Of a DNA stretch of 8,664 bases, positions 1-6,262 are shown in pieces (within the stretch, counting starts at the first letter, position 1; each line of letters starts with the position of its first letter). The notes beneath the pieces are model-generated. The model was not told where the DNA came from and did not search any database. It was given only the letters and a program-made list of their open reading frames with translations. This stretch comes from Candidatus Hydrogenedentota bacterium (GTDB taxonomy: Bacteria > Hydrogenedentota > Hydrogenedentia > Hydrogenedentales > SLHB01): positions 1 through 8,664 of the forward strand of contig SLSB01000137.1 in the NCBI GenBank assembly GCA_007130675.1, in the 5' to 3' direction. The translations under genes and the position numbers were made by a program.

Positions 1-1154
1 CCGGCCTGCTGCCATGTGCTGGCGATGCTGCCCGAGTAGCCGGTCATGATGCAGACATCGAGCGAGCCGATGTCGATGCCAAGTTCGAGCGCGTTGGTGC
101 TGACCACGGTCATGACATCCGCGTCGCGGAGGCCCCGCTCGATTTCGCGGCGCTCGGTGGGCAAATAGCCGCCGCGGTAGCCGCGCACCAGGTTGTGGTT
201 TTTGCCCATTCTGCGCACGGCTTCTTTGAGGTAGGTGGTGATAATCTCGACACGCAAGCGGCTGCGGGCAAATACGATGGACTGCACGTCGCGCGAGAGA
301 AAATCCTGCGCCAGGCGCACGGCCTCTTTAACCGACGACCGCCGGATTCCGAGTTCGGCGTTGACCACCGGCGGGTTGTAGAACAGGAAATGGCGTTCGC
401 CCTGAGGCGCGCCGTTTTTGTCAACGAGGCGCACGGGCTTTTCGAGGAGGCGCTCGGCCATCTCCTGCGGGTTCTTGATCGTGGCGCTGCAACAGATGAA
501 CTGCGGGTCGCTGCCGTAGAAGGCGCAGATGCGTTTGAGGCGCCGGATGACGTTGGCCAAGTGGCTTCCGAACACGCCCCGGTAGTGGTGCAGTTCGTCG
601 ATCACCACATACTCGAGGTTCTCGAACAGGCGCAACCATTTCGTGTGGTGCGGCAGGATGCCCGTGTGCAGCATGTCGGGATTGGTCACCACGATATGGC
701 CTGCCTGGCGGACGGCTTTGCGGGCCGAAGCGGGCGTGTCGCCGTCGAAGGTGTAGGTGCCGATTTTGACCTCGAGTTCCTCGATGGTGTCCTGCAATTC
801 GTGGACCTGGTCCTGCGAGAGCGCCTTGGTTGGGAAAATGTAGAGGGCGCGCGCCTCGGGATTCTGCATGAGGGTGTTCAAGACCGGCACGTTGTAGCAG
901 AGGGTTTTTCCTGAAGCTGTCGGCGTGACGACGCAGATGTTCTCGCCCGCGAGCACGGCGTCGATTGCTTCGCGCTGGTGGGTGTAGAGGTCCCCCACGC
1001 CACGGTTCCGCAACCCTTCGATGAGTCTCGGGTTGAGTTCGGAAGGAAACCCGGCATATTGGGCGGCTTGGGCCGGGACGGTATGCCAGGCCGTCAGGTT
1101 TCGTTTGAACTTGTGATCGGCACGGAGCCGGTCGATGATTTGAGAGACATTCAT
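1..1154 (-). CDS. DEAD/DEAH-box ATP-dependent helicase, MrfA/YprA (Hrq1-like) family, N-terminal part
   Basis: Partial gene: 384 codons are visible and the frame runs off the left edge. ATP-dependent superfamily 2 DNA helicase. Visible motifs, numbered from the ATG at 1154: a Q-motif-like THQREAI near 58-64; motif I TPTASGKT at 77-84; PTKAL at 108-112; TNPDML at 157-162; Walker B DELHHYRGVFGSH from 186, with DELH as the DExH box; SAT at 223-225; VFARSR at 294-299 opening the second RecA domain; and TNALELGIDIG at 353-363. The sequence ends at WQQA, just before the expected motif VI. The DELHxYRGVFGSH and NALELGIDIG signatures are typical of the YprA/MrfA family. Known members carry a C-terminal DUF1998 with zinc-binding cysteines, which would lie outside the window. 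Bacillus subtilis MrfA acts in repair of mitomycin C damage. The ATG at 1154 is the only ATG in this frame after an upstream stop at 1185-1187. An AAAGGAGGG stretch lies upstream, rather far from the ATG (about 14 nt). Family call is firm; the exact physiological role is inferred. Confidence 0.93.
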   Translation of the reverse strand, partial: MNVSQIIDRLRADHKFKRNLTAWHTVPAQAAQYAGFPSELNPRLIEGLRNRGVGDLYTHQREAIDAVLAGENICVVTPTASGKTLCYNVPVLNTLMQNPEARALYIFPTKALSQDQVHELQDTIEELEVKIGTYTFDGDTPASARKAVRQAGHIVVTNPDMLHTGILPHHTKWLRLFENLEYVVIDELHHYRGVFGSHLANVIRRLKRICAFYGSDPQFICCSATIKNPQEMAERLLEKPVRLVDKNGAPQGERHFLFYNPPVVNAELGIRRSSVKEAVRLAQDFLSRDVQSIVFARSRLRVEIITTYLKEAVRRMGKNHNLVRGYRGGYLPTERREIERGLRDADVMTVVSTNALELGIDIGSLDVCIMTGYSGSIASTWQQA

Positions 1155-1195
1155 TGCGGCGCGCTGGCCCTCCTTTCGACTCCCTCACAGGGCAT

Positions 1196-1211
1196 CTGAA
1201 TATTACATCAG
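1196..1211. promoter_or_regulatory. Possible LexA-type (SOS) operator, CTG-N10-CAG
   Basis: The 16-mer CTGAATATTACATCAG has the CTG-N10-CAG architecture of the E. coli LexA box. It has an AT-rich centre and a flanking TA on the right, as in the consensus end CAGTA. It covers the -10 box of the predicted helicase promoter, which is where a repressor would block transcription. LexA boxes differ between phyla and the host is unknown, so this is a candidate only. Confidence 0.4.
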
Positions 1212-1228
1212 TATTTGCCTCGATGCAA
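1200..1228 (-). promoter_or_regulatory. Sigma70-type promoter of the helicase gene
   Basis: On the minus strand, TTGCAT (1228-1223) and TAATAT (1205-1200) are separated by exactly 17 bp. The start site would fall near 1193, leaving a leader of about 40 nt before the ATG at 1154. The -10 box sits inside a CTG-N10-CAG dyad. Read from sequence only. Confidence 0.65.
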
Positions 1229-1437
1229 GGAGAAGTCTCAGGAAAGTTTTCGCGTACAATTCAGCCTTGAAAAGCATTTGAGAAGGCTTGTCACACATTA
1301 AGGTGTCATTCCGCCAACGTTTAGGAATGTGAGCCTGGCCTATCTGGCAAAAAAGGGCGAGTTCTTTCTACCGCGTGATGATTGCGCAGCAGAAGCCCTC
1401 GCGACGGCTCGAAAACGTACGTTACGCGGCGCGGAAA

Positions 1438-1514
1438 TGTAGCGTCGGTCCCGCGCTTCGCGGGATGCCAGATGTCTTGCGGACCGGACGTCCGGCACAA
1501 GGCCGGACGCTACA
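1438..1514. repeat. 77-bp structured intergenic element with terminal inverted repeats
   Basis: The ends are a perfect 9-bp inverted repeat, TGTAGCGTC (1438-1446) and GACGCTACA (1506-1514). Inside are a perfect 7-bp hairpin, TCCCGCG-CTT-CGCGGGA (1449-1465), a 12-bp palindrome CCGGACGTCCGG (1484-1495), and an overlapping perfect 7-bp hairpin GTCCGGC-ACAAG-GCCGGAC (1490-1508). This REP- or MITE-like design suggests a dispersed chromosomal repeat. No flanking target duplication is evident. Only one copy lies in the window, so repetition elsewhere is inferred. Confidence 0.6.
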
Positions 1515-1624
1515 GGGGCAACGCATATCTCACCAATCCAGGCACGCCTGAGCTGGTGAGCTATGGCGGCTAACTGCTTCTTTGAGGTTCAGGACCGGCC
1601 GGGAAGGGACGCGAGAAAATGGCG

Positions 1625-1659
1625 ATGCCCGGCCAAGGCACAGTCCCCCGGCCGGGCAT
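1625..1659 (-). terminator. Possible weak terminator hairpin after the lipoprotein gene
   Basis: A perfect 10-bp stem, ATGCCCGGCC (1625-1634) with GGCCGGGCAT (1650-1659), has a 15-nt loop. Read on the minus strand it is followed within a few bases by CATTTTC, a short T-run. It lies about 65 nt past the lipoprotein stop codon. The long loop and poor T-tract make it a weak candidate. Confidence 0.3.
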
Positions 1660-1722
1660 TCGCAATCTCTGGCTGCCGTCCGGCTGCCTGTCAGAAGCGG
1701 CCGGCATAGAGGCTACAGCCGC

Positions 1723-1863
1723 TTAGTACTCCTCGCCGCCTGCTTCAGGCTCGGCTTCTTCTGTGATCGGCGGGGCAGGTTCTTCCGCGGGCCCGCATCC
1801 CGTCACCATTACCGAACCGAACATCATCGTCACCGCCAGAAGCGCCATCACAATCCGTTTCAT
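1723..1863 (-). CDS. Small acidic lipoprotein, function unknown
   Basis: A 46-residue predicted lipoprotein. Two basic residues (K2, R3) lead a hydrophobic stretch to about residue 20, then a lipobox V20-T21-G22-C23, so signal peptidase II would cleave before C23. The mature part is only 24 residues, rich in Glu and Pro, with no Lys or Arg. The ATG at 1863 is chosen because GGAGGAG (1876-1870) lies 6 nt upstream at ideal spacing. An in-frame extension to 1995 would begin inside the predicted promoter at 1974-2002 and has no lipoprotein logic. The gene appears monocistronic, with its own promoter and a leader of about 100 nt holding an A8 run (minus strand) at 1888-1881. Such tiny entericidin-like lipoproteins are often missed in annotation. 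I recognise no family beyond the lipobox. Coding status is likely on the strength of the ribosome binding site, signal peptide and promoter together. Confidence 0.72.
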   Translation of the reverse strand: MKRIVMALLAVTMMFGSVMVTGCGPAEEPAPPITEEAEPEAGGEEY

Positions 1864-1944
1864 CACCTTCTCCTCCACCGTTTTTTTTGGCGCAGCATCG
1901 CAGCCCTGCCACGGTCCCCGCCAAATCCACCAGACTCTTGGCTC

Positions 1945-1969
1945 ACGATCTCCGTTACGAAGATCGTAA
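1945..1969 (-). promoter_or_regulatory. Overlapping inverted repeats at the predicted mRNA 5' end
   Basis: ACGATCT (1945-1951) pairs with AGATCGT (1961-1967), a perfect 7-bp stem with a 9-nt loop. TTACGA-AGA-TCGTAA (1955-1969) is an alternative 6-bp hairpin sharing the same bases. The two are mutually exclusive and lie at the predicted +1 of the lipoprotein transcript. They could be a 5' stabilising hairpin or an operator. Confidence 0.35.
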
Positions 1970-1973
1970 TTGG

Positions 1974-2002
1974 ATAATACTGCGACAAGAGGCAAAAGTC
2001 AA
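1974..2002 (-). promoter_or_regulatory. Sigma70-type promoter of the small lipoprotein gene
   Basis: On the minus strand, TTGACT (2002-1997) and TATTAT (1979-1974) are spaced by exactly 17 bp. Both boxes match consensus at five of six positions. The predicted start is near 1967, which coincides with the outer arm of a hairpin (1945-1967). Confidence 0.7.
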
Positions 2003-2054
2003 AAGGGTGCAAAATTGGGCATTCGGGTGTCCCCAGGAGAGCTCGCGGGGGGGG

Positions 2055-2081
2055 CGATGGACGGTATGGACCGTATGGACC
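2055..2081. repeat. Three tandem copies of a 9-bp unit around ATGGAC
   Basis: CGATGGACG (2055-2063) is followed by two identical GTATGGACC units (2064-2072 and 2073-2081). The array is flanked by G8 on the left and a CCCC-G6 palindromic run on the right. It is non-coding, 90 to 116 bp past the trkH stop codon. It could be a short variable-number tandem repeat. Confidence 0.6.
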
Positions 2082-2170
2082 CCGGGGGGCGCGGTTGGTG
2101 CGGGCAGCGTTTTGGGGGCATGACCGGCGAGGGCGTCGGTCCTACAAGGGAACGGGTCCTGCACTGCTGG

Positions 2171-3667
2171 TTAACCTCGGCGCCAGAAGGATGGAACGAG
2201 GAGGACCATGATGCTGAAGAGTTCGAGGCGGCCGAGGACCATGCACAGGGAGAGGAAGAGTTTTCCTGTCGTTGGAATCAGCGCGTAGTTCTCGGTCGCG
2301 CCCACCGCAGAAAGACCGGGGCCGATGTTATTCAGGGTGGCGGCAACCGATGTCAGGGCGGTCTGGAAGGGCAGCCCCAGCAGGGACATGAACAGGCTTC
2401 CCGCGGCAAACCACATGAGATAGAGCGCGAAAAAGGCGTACACGGTCTGCTGTACGCCGTCGTCGATCACGTGCCCGCTCATGCGGACCGCGCGCACCAT
2501 CTTTGGCCGGAAGGTATGTTCAAGGCGGGCGTAGGCCATTTTGGCCAGAATGACGATGCGCGCGACTTTGATTCCGCCTCCGGTCGAGCCCGCGGAGCCC
2601 CCGACGAACATCAGGACCAGGAGCAGCATGCGCGAGAAATGGGGCCACGCGTCAAAATCAGCCGTGGAGAATCCGGTCGTCGTCATAATGGCCACCACTT
2701 GGAAGGAGGCATAGCGCAGGGCTTGCCCGAGTGAGCCGTAGGTGGCCTCTTCCGGTGTATCGCCCTTCGCAAATGACCCCTCGATGCCCAACAGGTTTAT
2801 CGTAACAATCAGGGTGCATACGGCAAGAATGGCGACAAAGTAGCGCCATTCGGTATCTTTGAACAGGGCCTTCCACCTGCCGCCGAGCATTGCGAAATAC
2901 AGTGCAAAGTTGGAGCCCGCGCAGATCATGAAGAAAATGATGACGATGTCCACGGCGAGGCTATCGTAGGCCCCGACGCTCGCGGCCTGGGTCGAGAATC
3001 CGCCTGTTGCGAGGGTTCCGAAGGTGTGGCAGAGGGCATCGTAGAAGGTCATGCCGCAGAGCATCAAAGCCACGGTTTGCGCGATGGTGAGTCCGAAGTA
3101 GATCTTGTAGAGCACCGACGCGGTGTCCTTGATCCGGGGCTTGAGTCCGCGCGGATCGGGTCCGGGCGACTCGGAGCGGAAGAGCTGTTTCCCGCCGGCG
3201 CCGAGGTAGGGCAGGACGGCAATGAAGAGCACGATGATGCCCATCCCGCCGAGCCAGTGGGTGAAGGATCGCCAGAACATGATGCTTTTGGGGGTTGTCT
3301 CGAAGAACACGGCGGTCATCACGCTCGACCCGGTGGTGGTGAACCCCGACATGCTTTCGAAGTAGGCATCCACGGGGTTGGAGAACACTCCCGCGAAGAG
3401 GAAGGGCAGTGCCCCGAACGCGGCGGCGAGTATCCACGACAACCCGACGAGTCCGAGAGCCTCGCGCTGGTGGAAATTGGGCCGGGCATTGCGGCCGGGC
3501 AGCGTGAGGAGGAATCCGGCCAGGCACGACACCCCCGCGGCGGCGAGCAGGGCCGCAAGGGCGTCGAACTCGCGAAAATAGACCGCCCATGCGGCCGACG
3601 GCAGCATGAGCAGGCCGATGGCGGCGCAGAAATGTCCCAGATATCGCGATACCAGCCGGTAATTCAT
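2171..3667 (-). CDS. trkH: Trk-type potassium uptake channel/transporter, membrane subunit TrkH
   Basis: A 498-residue polytopic inner-membrane protein that forms the K+ permeation path of the Trk system, close to the usual TrkH length of about 480-500. The four pore-loop selectivity-filter repeats are visible, each with its key glycine: TTTGSS near 110-115, ATGGFST near 220-226, TTTGFST near 329-335, and NNIGPG near 446-451. Other family marks are HWLGGMGIIV near 137-146 and GGSAGSTGGGIK near 356-367, the flexible intramembrane loop region. The first hydrophobic segments begin at about residue 13. The ATG at 3667 overlaps the trkA stop codon (ATGA, 3664-3667), so translation is probably coupled and the two subunits made together. 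It needs the RCK protein TrkA for gating, which is the gene just upstream. No frameshift or missing filter residue is seen. KtrB is the near alternative, but the TrkA partner is two-domain, which favours Trk. Confidence 0.95.
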   Translation of the reverse strand: MNYRLVSRYLGHFCAAIGLLMLPSAAWAVYFREFDALAALLAAAGVSCLAGFLLTLPGRNARPNFHQREALGLVGLSWILAAAFGALPFLFAGVFSNPVDAYFESMSGFTTTGSSVMTAVFFETTPKSIMFWRSFTHWLGGMGIIVLFIAVLPYLGAGGKQLFRSESPGPDPRGLKPRIKDTASVLYKIYFGLTIAQTVALMLCGMTFYDALCHTFGTLATGGFSTQAASVGAYDSLAVDIVIIFFMICAGSNFALYFAMLGGRWKALFKDTEWRYFVAILAVCTLIVTINLLGIEGSFAKGDTPEEATYGSLGQALRYASFQVVAIMTTTGFSTADFDAWPHFSRMLLLVLMFVGGSAGSTGGGIKVARIVILAKMAYARLEHTFRPKMVRAVRMSGHVIDDGVQQTVYAFFALYLMWFAAGSLFMSLLGLPFQTALTSVAATLNNIGPGLSAVGATENYALIPTTGKLFLSLCMVLGRLELFSIMVLLVPSFWRRG

Positions 3668-5013
3668 CGTTTCTTGAACAGTTTCAGCACGGCATCGAGC
3701 GAGTCGGGCGCGGCGATCACGATGATCGTGTCGCCCGCCTGGATCTCGTCGTCGCCGCGCGGAACAATGACCTGGTCCCCACGGAGAATGCTGGCCACAA
3801 GGGCCCCTCGCATCCCTCGCCGCGGTTCAAATGCTTCGCGCAGGCTCTTTCCGATAATCGGCGTTTCCCCGTCCACGGCAATCTCGATGATTTCGACCTG
3901 GCCTTCCTCGAGGACGGCAATCGACTGGACGCTCTCCTGATGCACGAGCTTAAGCACGCGGTTTGCCAGACTTGCGCGCGGCGTCACGACGTGGTCAATG
4001 CCCAATTTACTCACGAGAGAGGCGAAATCCGGTTCATGCACCACGGCAATGGCCCGGGTTGCTCCGACCTCCTTGGCCAGCACCCCTGCCATGATGTTGC
4101 GTTCGTCGTCGTCGGTGGCCGCGACAAACATGTCGGCATCCTCGATCCGCTCTTCCTCGAGTTCTCCGCGACTTGTTCCATCCCGGCATACCACCGTCGC
4201 CCGCTCGAGTTTGGTCGATAACGTCTTACATTTGTCTGGATTTCGGTCCATCAGCTTGACCGAATACTTCCCTTTCTCGAGCATTTGCGCGAGGTGCAGG
4301 CCGATGCTGTCGCCGCCCATAATCACGATCCGGTCCAGTTGGGGTTCGGTGCCGTGAAACATGGCCTTTACGGAATCAATGCGCTCTCGCTGCCCGATCA
4401 GGGTGACCAGGTCGCCCGGCTCGACAATCGACTCGCCGTTGGGTATGAGCGTGACACCCTTCCTGCTGATTACGCCAAGGAGCACCCCAGGGGGCATGGG
4501 CACATCGCGAAGGCATTTGCCGCCGGTAGTCGGCGATTTGGTCACGCGAATCTGTTGAAGTTTCACCACGCCCCGCGCGAACGATTCGGCGGCGACCATG
4601 CCCGGATTCTCGACGTACCGCGCGATATCGAGTGCTGAGAGGGCGTCCGGGCTCAGGAGGTAGTCGATTCCCAACACCGTCTCATACAGAATATTCGACT
4701 CGATGTAGGCGGGGTTGTCTACGCGGGCGACTGTTTGTTTCGCGCCCAGCCCTTTTGCTGTTGCGGCGGCAATGAGATTGACTTCGTCGGACCCCGTTGC
4801 GGCCACGAACACGTCGGCTTCTTCCACGGCTGCCTCGTTGAGCAACAACACGGAGGATGCGCTGCCCGTCACCGTGCGGACATCCAGGGCGAAATCGACC
4901 TGCTCGGCGCGCGTCGGGTTTCGCTCGATGACCGTGATGTCATGGTTCTCGACGCTAAGCAGGCGGGCCAGATGAAAGCCTACACGGCCGCCGCCCGCAA
5001 TACAGATGTTCAT
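3664..5013 (-). CDS. trkA: Trk potassium uptake regulatory subunit TrkA, tandem RCK domains
   Basis: A 449-residue cytosolic protein with two RCK_N/RCK_C units, matching the E. coli-type TrkA length rather than the half-size KtrA. The first Rossmann fold opens at the N-terminus with GGGRVG (7-12), and the acidic residue at the end of strand 2 is E30 in TVIERN, the expected nucleotide ribose contact. The first RCK_C covers roughly 140-218. The second Rossmann fold starts near 228 with IMGGDSIG, a slightly altered glycine motif, and has D256 in LMDRN. A second RCK_C covers roughly 365-447. TrkA binds NAD(H) and, in some members, other nucleotides, and gates TrkH. The ATG at 5013 is preceded by GAGGTGG about 6 nt upstream. 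It is the first gene of the trkA-trkH operon, and its stop overlaps the trkH start by 4 bp. The promoter region carries an 8-bp dyad. Confidence 0.95.
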   Translation of the reverse strand: MNICIAGGGRVGFHLARLLSVENHDITVIERNPTRAEQVDFALDVRTVTGSASSVLLLNEAAVEEADVFVAATGSDEVNLIAAATAKGLGAKQTVARVDNPAYIESNILYETVLGIDYLLSPDALSALDIARYVENPGMVAAESFARGVVKLQQIRVTKSPTTGGKCLRDVPMPPGVLLGVISRKGVTLIPNGESIVEPGDLVTLIGQRERIDSVKAMFHGTEPQLDRIVIMGGDSIGLHLAQMLEKGKYSVKLMDRNPDKCKTLSTKLERATVVCRDGTSRGELEEERIEDADMFVAATDDDERNIMAGVLAKEVGATRAIAVVHEPDFASLVSKLGIDHVVTPRASLANRVLKLVHQESVQSIAVLEEGQVEIIEIAVDGETPIIGKSLREAFEPRRGMRGALVASILRGDQVIVPRGDDEIQAGDTIIVIAAPDSLDAVLKLFKKR

Positions 5014-5062
5014 CCTTCCACCTCGTGTACTCCCGCTGTGCGTGAAACGGGCATCATCCTAC

Positions 5063-5091
5063 ATTATAAGACGGGGTGTCAAAACGCGAAA
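5063..5091 (-). promoter_or_regulatory. Probable promoter of the trkA-trkH operon
   Basis: A perfect TATAAT -10 box lies on the minus strand at 5068-5063. At 17 bp spacing the -35 position reads TTTCGC (5091-5086), a poor match. The strong -10 with a weak -35, and a dyad (5072-5098) across the spacer and -35, suggest regulated initiation. Start near 5056, leader about 43 nt. Confidence 0.5.
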
Positions 5092-5098
5092 CACCCCG
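5072..5098. promoter_or_regulatory. 8-bp inverted repeat in the dgc-trkA gap (operator or terminator)
   Basis: CGGGGTGT (5072-5079) and ACACCCCG (5091-5098) form a perfect 8-bp inverted repeat with an 11-nt AT-leaning spacer. It lies 67 nt past the cyclase stop and over the trkA promoter spacer. As RNA it could be a hairpin ending the upstream operon, but the following TCTTATAATG is a poor T-tract, so an operator is at least as likely. Confidence 0.4.
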
Positions 5099-5164
5099 AA
5101 TTCATATTCTAAGTGCAATGGTGTTTGGAATCAGGGTAGGTCAGGCCCGGCCGCTCGAGGGGTG

Positions 5165-6262
5165 TCACATTTCCTCGGCCTCGATACAATTGCCTCCCAT
5201 GCGCTTCGCCCGGTACAGGGCGCGATCGGCCGAGGTGATAAGCGTTGCCGGGTCGAGTTGTGCCGCCCCTATCGCTGTCGTTACCCCGAGGCTCACGGTG
5301 AGGTAGGGTCCCGTCGAGGACCGTATGTGCGGGATGTGCAGCCGCTCGACACTCGAACGCACACGTTCGGCTAGCGCCGCGGCCCCCTCAACATCAGTGA
5401 CCGGCAGGATAGCCGCGAACTCCTCGCCCCCGTACCGGGCGGCGAGATCCCCCGCCCGCGAAACCGTAGCGCCTACGGCGGCCGCAACGTGCTTGAGAGC
5501 TTCGTCGCCTTTTTGGTGGCCGTATTCGTCGTTATACGGCTTGAATCGGTCGATATCGATCATGAGCAGCGACAGGACCGTTTTCGTCCGTGTTGCGCGT
5601 TTCAGCTCCATAGCCAGGACATCATCGAAATGCCGGCGATTGGCAAGATTGGTGAGAGCGTCCTCGAGCGACAGCTTATGGAGGCGCTGCTCTTCCTGTC
5701 TGCGTTCAAGATTTTCGGTGTACAAGCGATGGCTCTCGAGGGTGTTCGCGCAATACACGAGGAGTATCGAGAGCAGCTTCTGATATACGTCTGGGACGTA
5801 GCTTTCGTTCGAAATGCCCACAAAAAATCCGGTTATGCGGCGTTGTGTGCCCAACGAGTGAATGAATGTGCGTTTTCCGGGGACATGCGAGGGCACGCTC
5901 ATGGGTTTGTTATGCGTGATGGCCCACCCCACAAAATCGCGCTCGACTTGTTCCTCGATTTCCTCCATGAGCAGCGCTTTGCGCGACTCGGGAATGCACA
6001 CCCCCAGTTTCCATTCCAGCCCCGAGGGGTCAAACCAGACAATCCCCACCGCGTGAAAATCGATCAATTCGCCGATCGCCCGCATGGTCACATCCACGAC
6101 ATGGGATGGGTACATGTCGCCGGCCTCCGCGGTCTGGAGAGCAAGCGCCGCTCCGGTGACGATATCCATGCCTTCGAGAAGGCGGCGGTTGGCAAGGCGA
6201 GCCTTGTGTTCTTCGGCGCTTGCGCCGGGCTCTCCAAACCCTTCTCGCGGATGATGGTTCAT
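5165..6262 (-). CDS. Diguanylate cyclase with N-terminal GAF-like sensor domain (GGDEF protein)
   Basis: A 365-residue protein predicted to make cyclic di-GMP from two GTP. The catalytic GGDEF domain covers roughly 195-365: DALTNLANRRHFD near 201-213, IDIDRFKPYNDEYGH near 235-249 with D236 as the likely metal ligand, and the active-site loop GGEEF at 278-282. The inhibitory I-site RxxD is present as R269-A-G-D272, exactly five residues before GGEEF, so product feedback is expected. The N-terminal region, about 28-185, looks like a cytosolic GAF-type sensor; its ligand is unknown. No membrane segment is seen. A short helical linker (about 180-198, rich in E, R and Q) joins the two. The ATG at 6262 overlaps the stop codon of the HDOD gene (ATGA, 6259-6262), so a longer frame reaching back into the HDOD gene is rejected. 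Enzyme activity is inferred from intact motifs. Confidence 0.93.
   Translation of the reverse strand: MNHHPREGFGEPGASAEEHKARLANRRLLEGMDIVTGAALALQTAEAGDMYPSHVVDVTMRAIGELIDFHAVGIVWFDPSGLEWKLGVCIPESRKALLMEEIEEQVERDFVGWAITHNKPMSVPSHVPGKRTFIHSLGTQRRITGFFVGISNESYVPDVYQKLLSILLVYCANTLESHRLYTENLERRQEEQRLHKLSLEDALTNLANRRHFDDVLAMELKRATRTKTVLSLLMIDIDRFKPYNDEYGHQKGDEALKHVAAAVGATVSRAGDLAARYGGEEFAAILPVTDVEGAAALAERVRSSVERLHIPHIRSSTGPYLTVSLGVTTAIGAAQLDPATLITSADRALYRAKRMGGNCIEAEEM

Larger units (their letters stand above)
1155..1722. other. 568-bp intergenic stretch
   Basis: No credible gene on either strand; short open frames here lack ribosome binding sites and family features. It contains the helicase promoter with its dyad (1196-1228), a 10-bp palindrome AACGTACGTT at 1414-1423, a 77-bp structured repeat-like element (1438-1514), and a GC-rich hairpin (1625-1659) that may end the lipoprotein transcript. 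Between 1230 and 1410 I see nothing I can name. Confidence 0.6.
1864..2170. other. Intergenic stretch between the lipoprotein gene and trkH
   Basis: A 307-bp gap holding the lipoprotein leader and promoter (1864-2002), a G-rich stretch with G8 at 2047-2054 and G6 at 2084-2089, and a 9-bp tandem repeat (2055-2081). I see no convincing terminator for the trk operon: a GACCG/CGGTC stem near 2124 is only 5 bp and lacks a T-run. Confidence 0.55.

Noticed and set aside
195..1188. Long frames on both strands over the helicase region (for example 195-914 plus and 421-1188 minus)
   Set aside because: They overlap the helicase frame, which has full SF2 motifs; the products are low-complexity Arg/Pro/His-rich or antisense-like and match nothing.
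1382..1977. Small plus-strand frames in the helicase-lipoprotein gap
   Set aside because: They run through the hairpin element and antisense to the lipoprotein, lack start signals, and have Arg/His/Pro-rich products typical of non-coding GC-rich DNA.
3026..3940. 304-codon plus-strand frame antisense to trkH and trkA
   Set aside because: Shadow of high-GC coding sequence; composition rich in E, G, H and R with no recognisable fold, while the minus strand encodes clear TrkH and TrkA.
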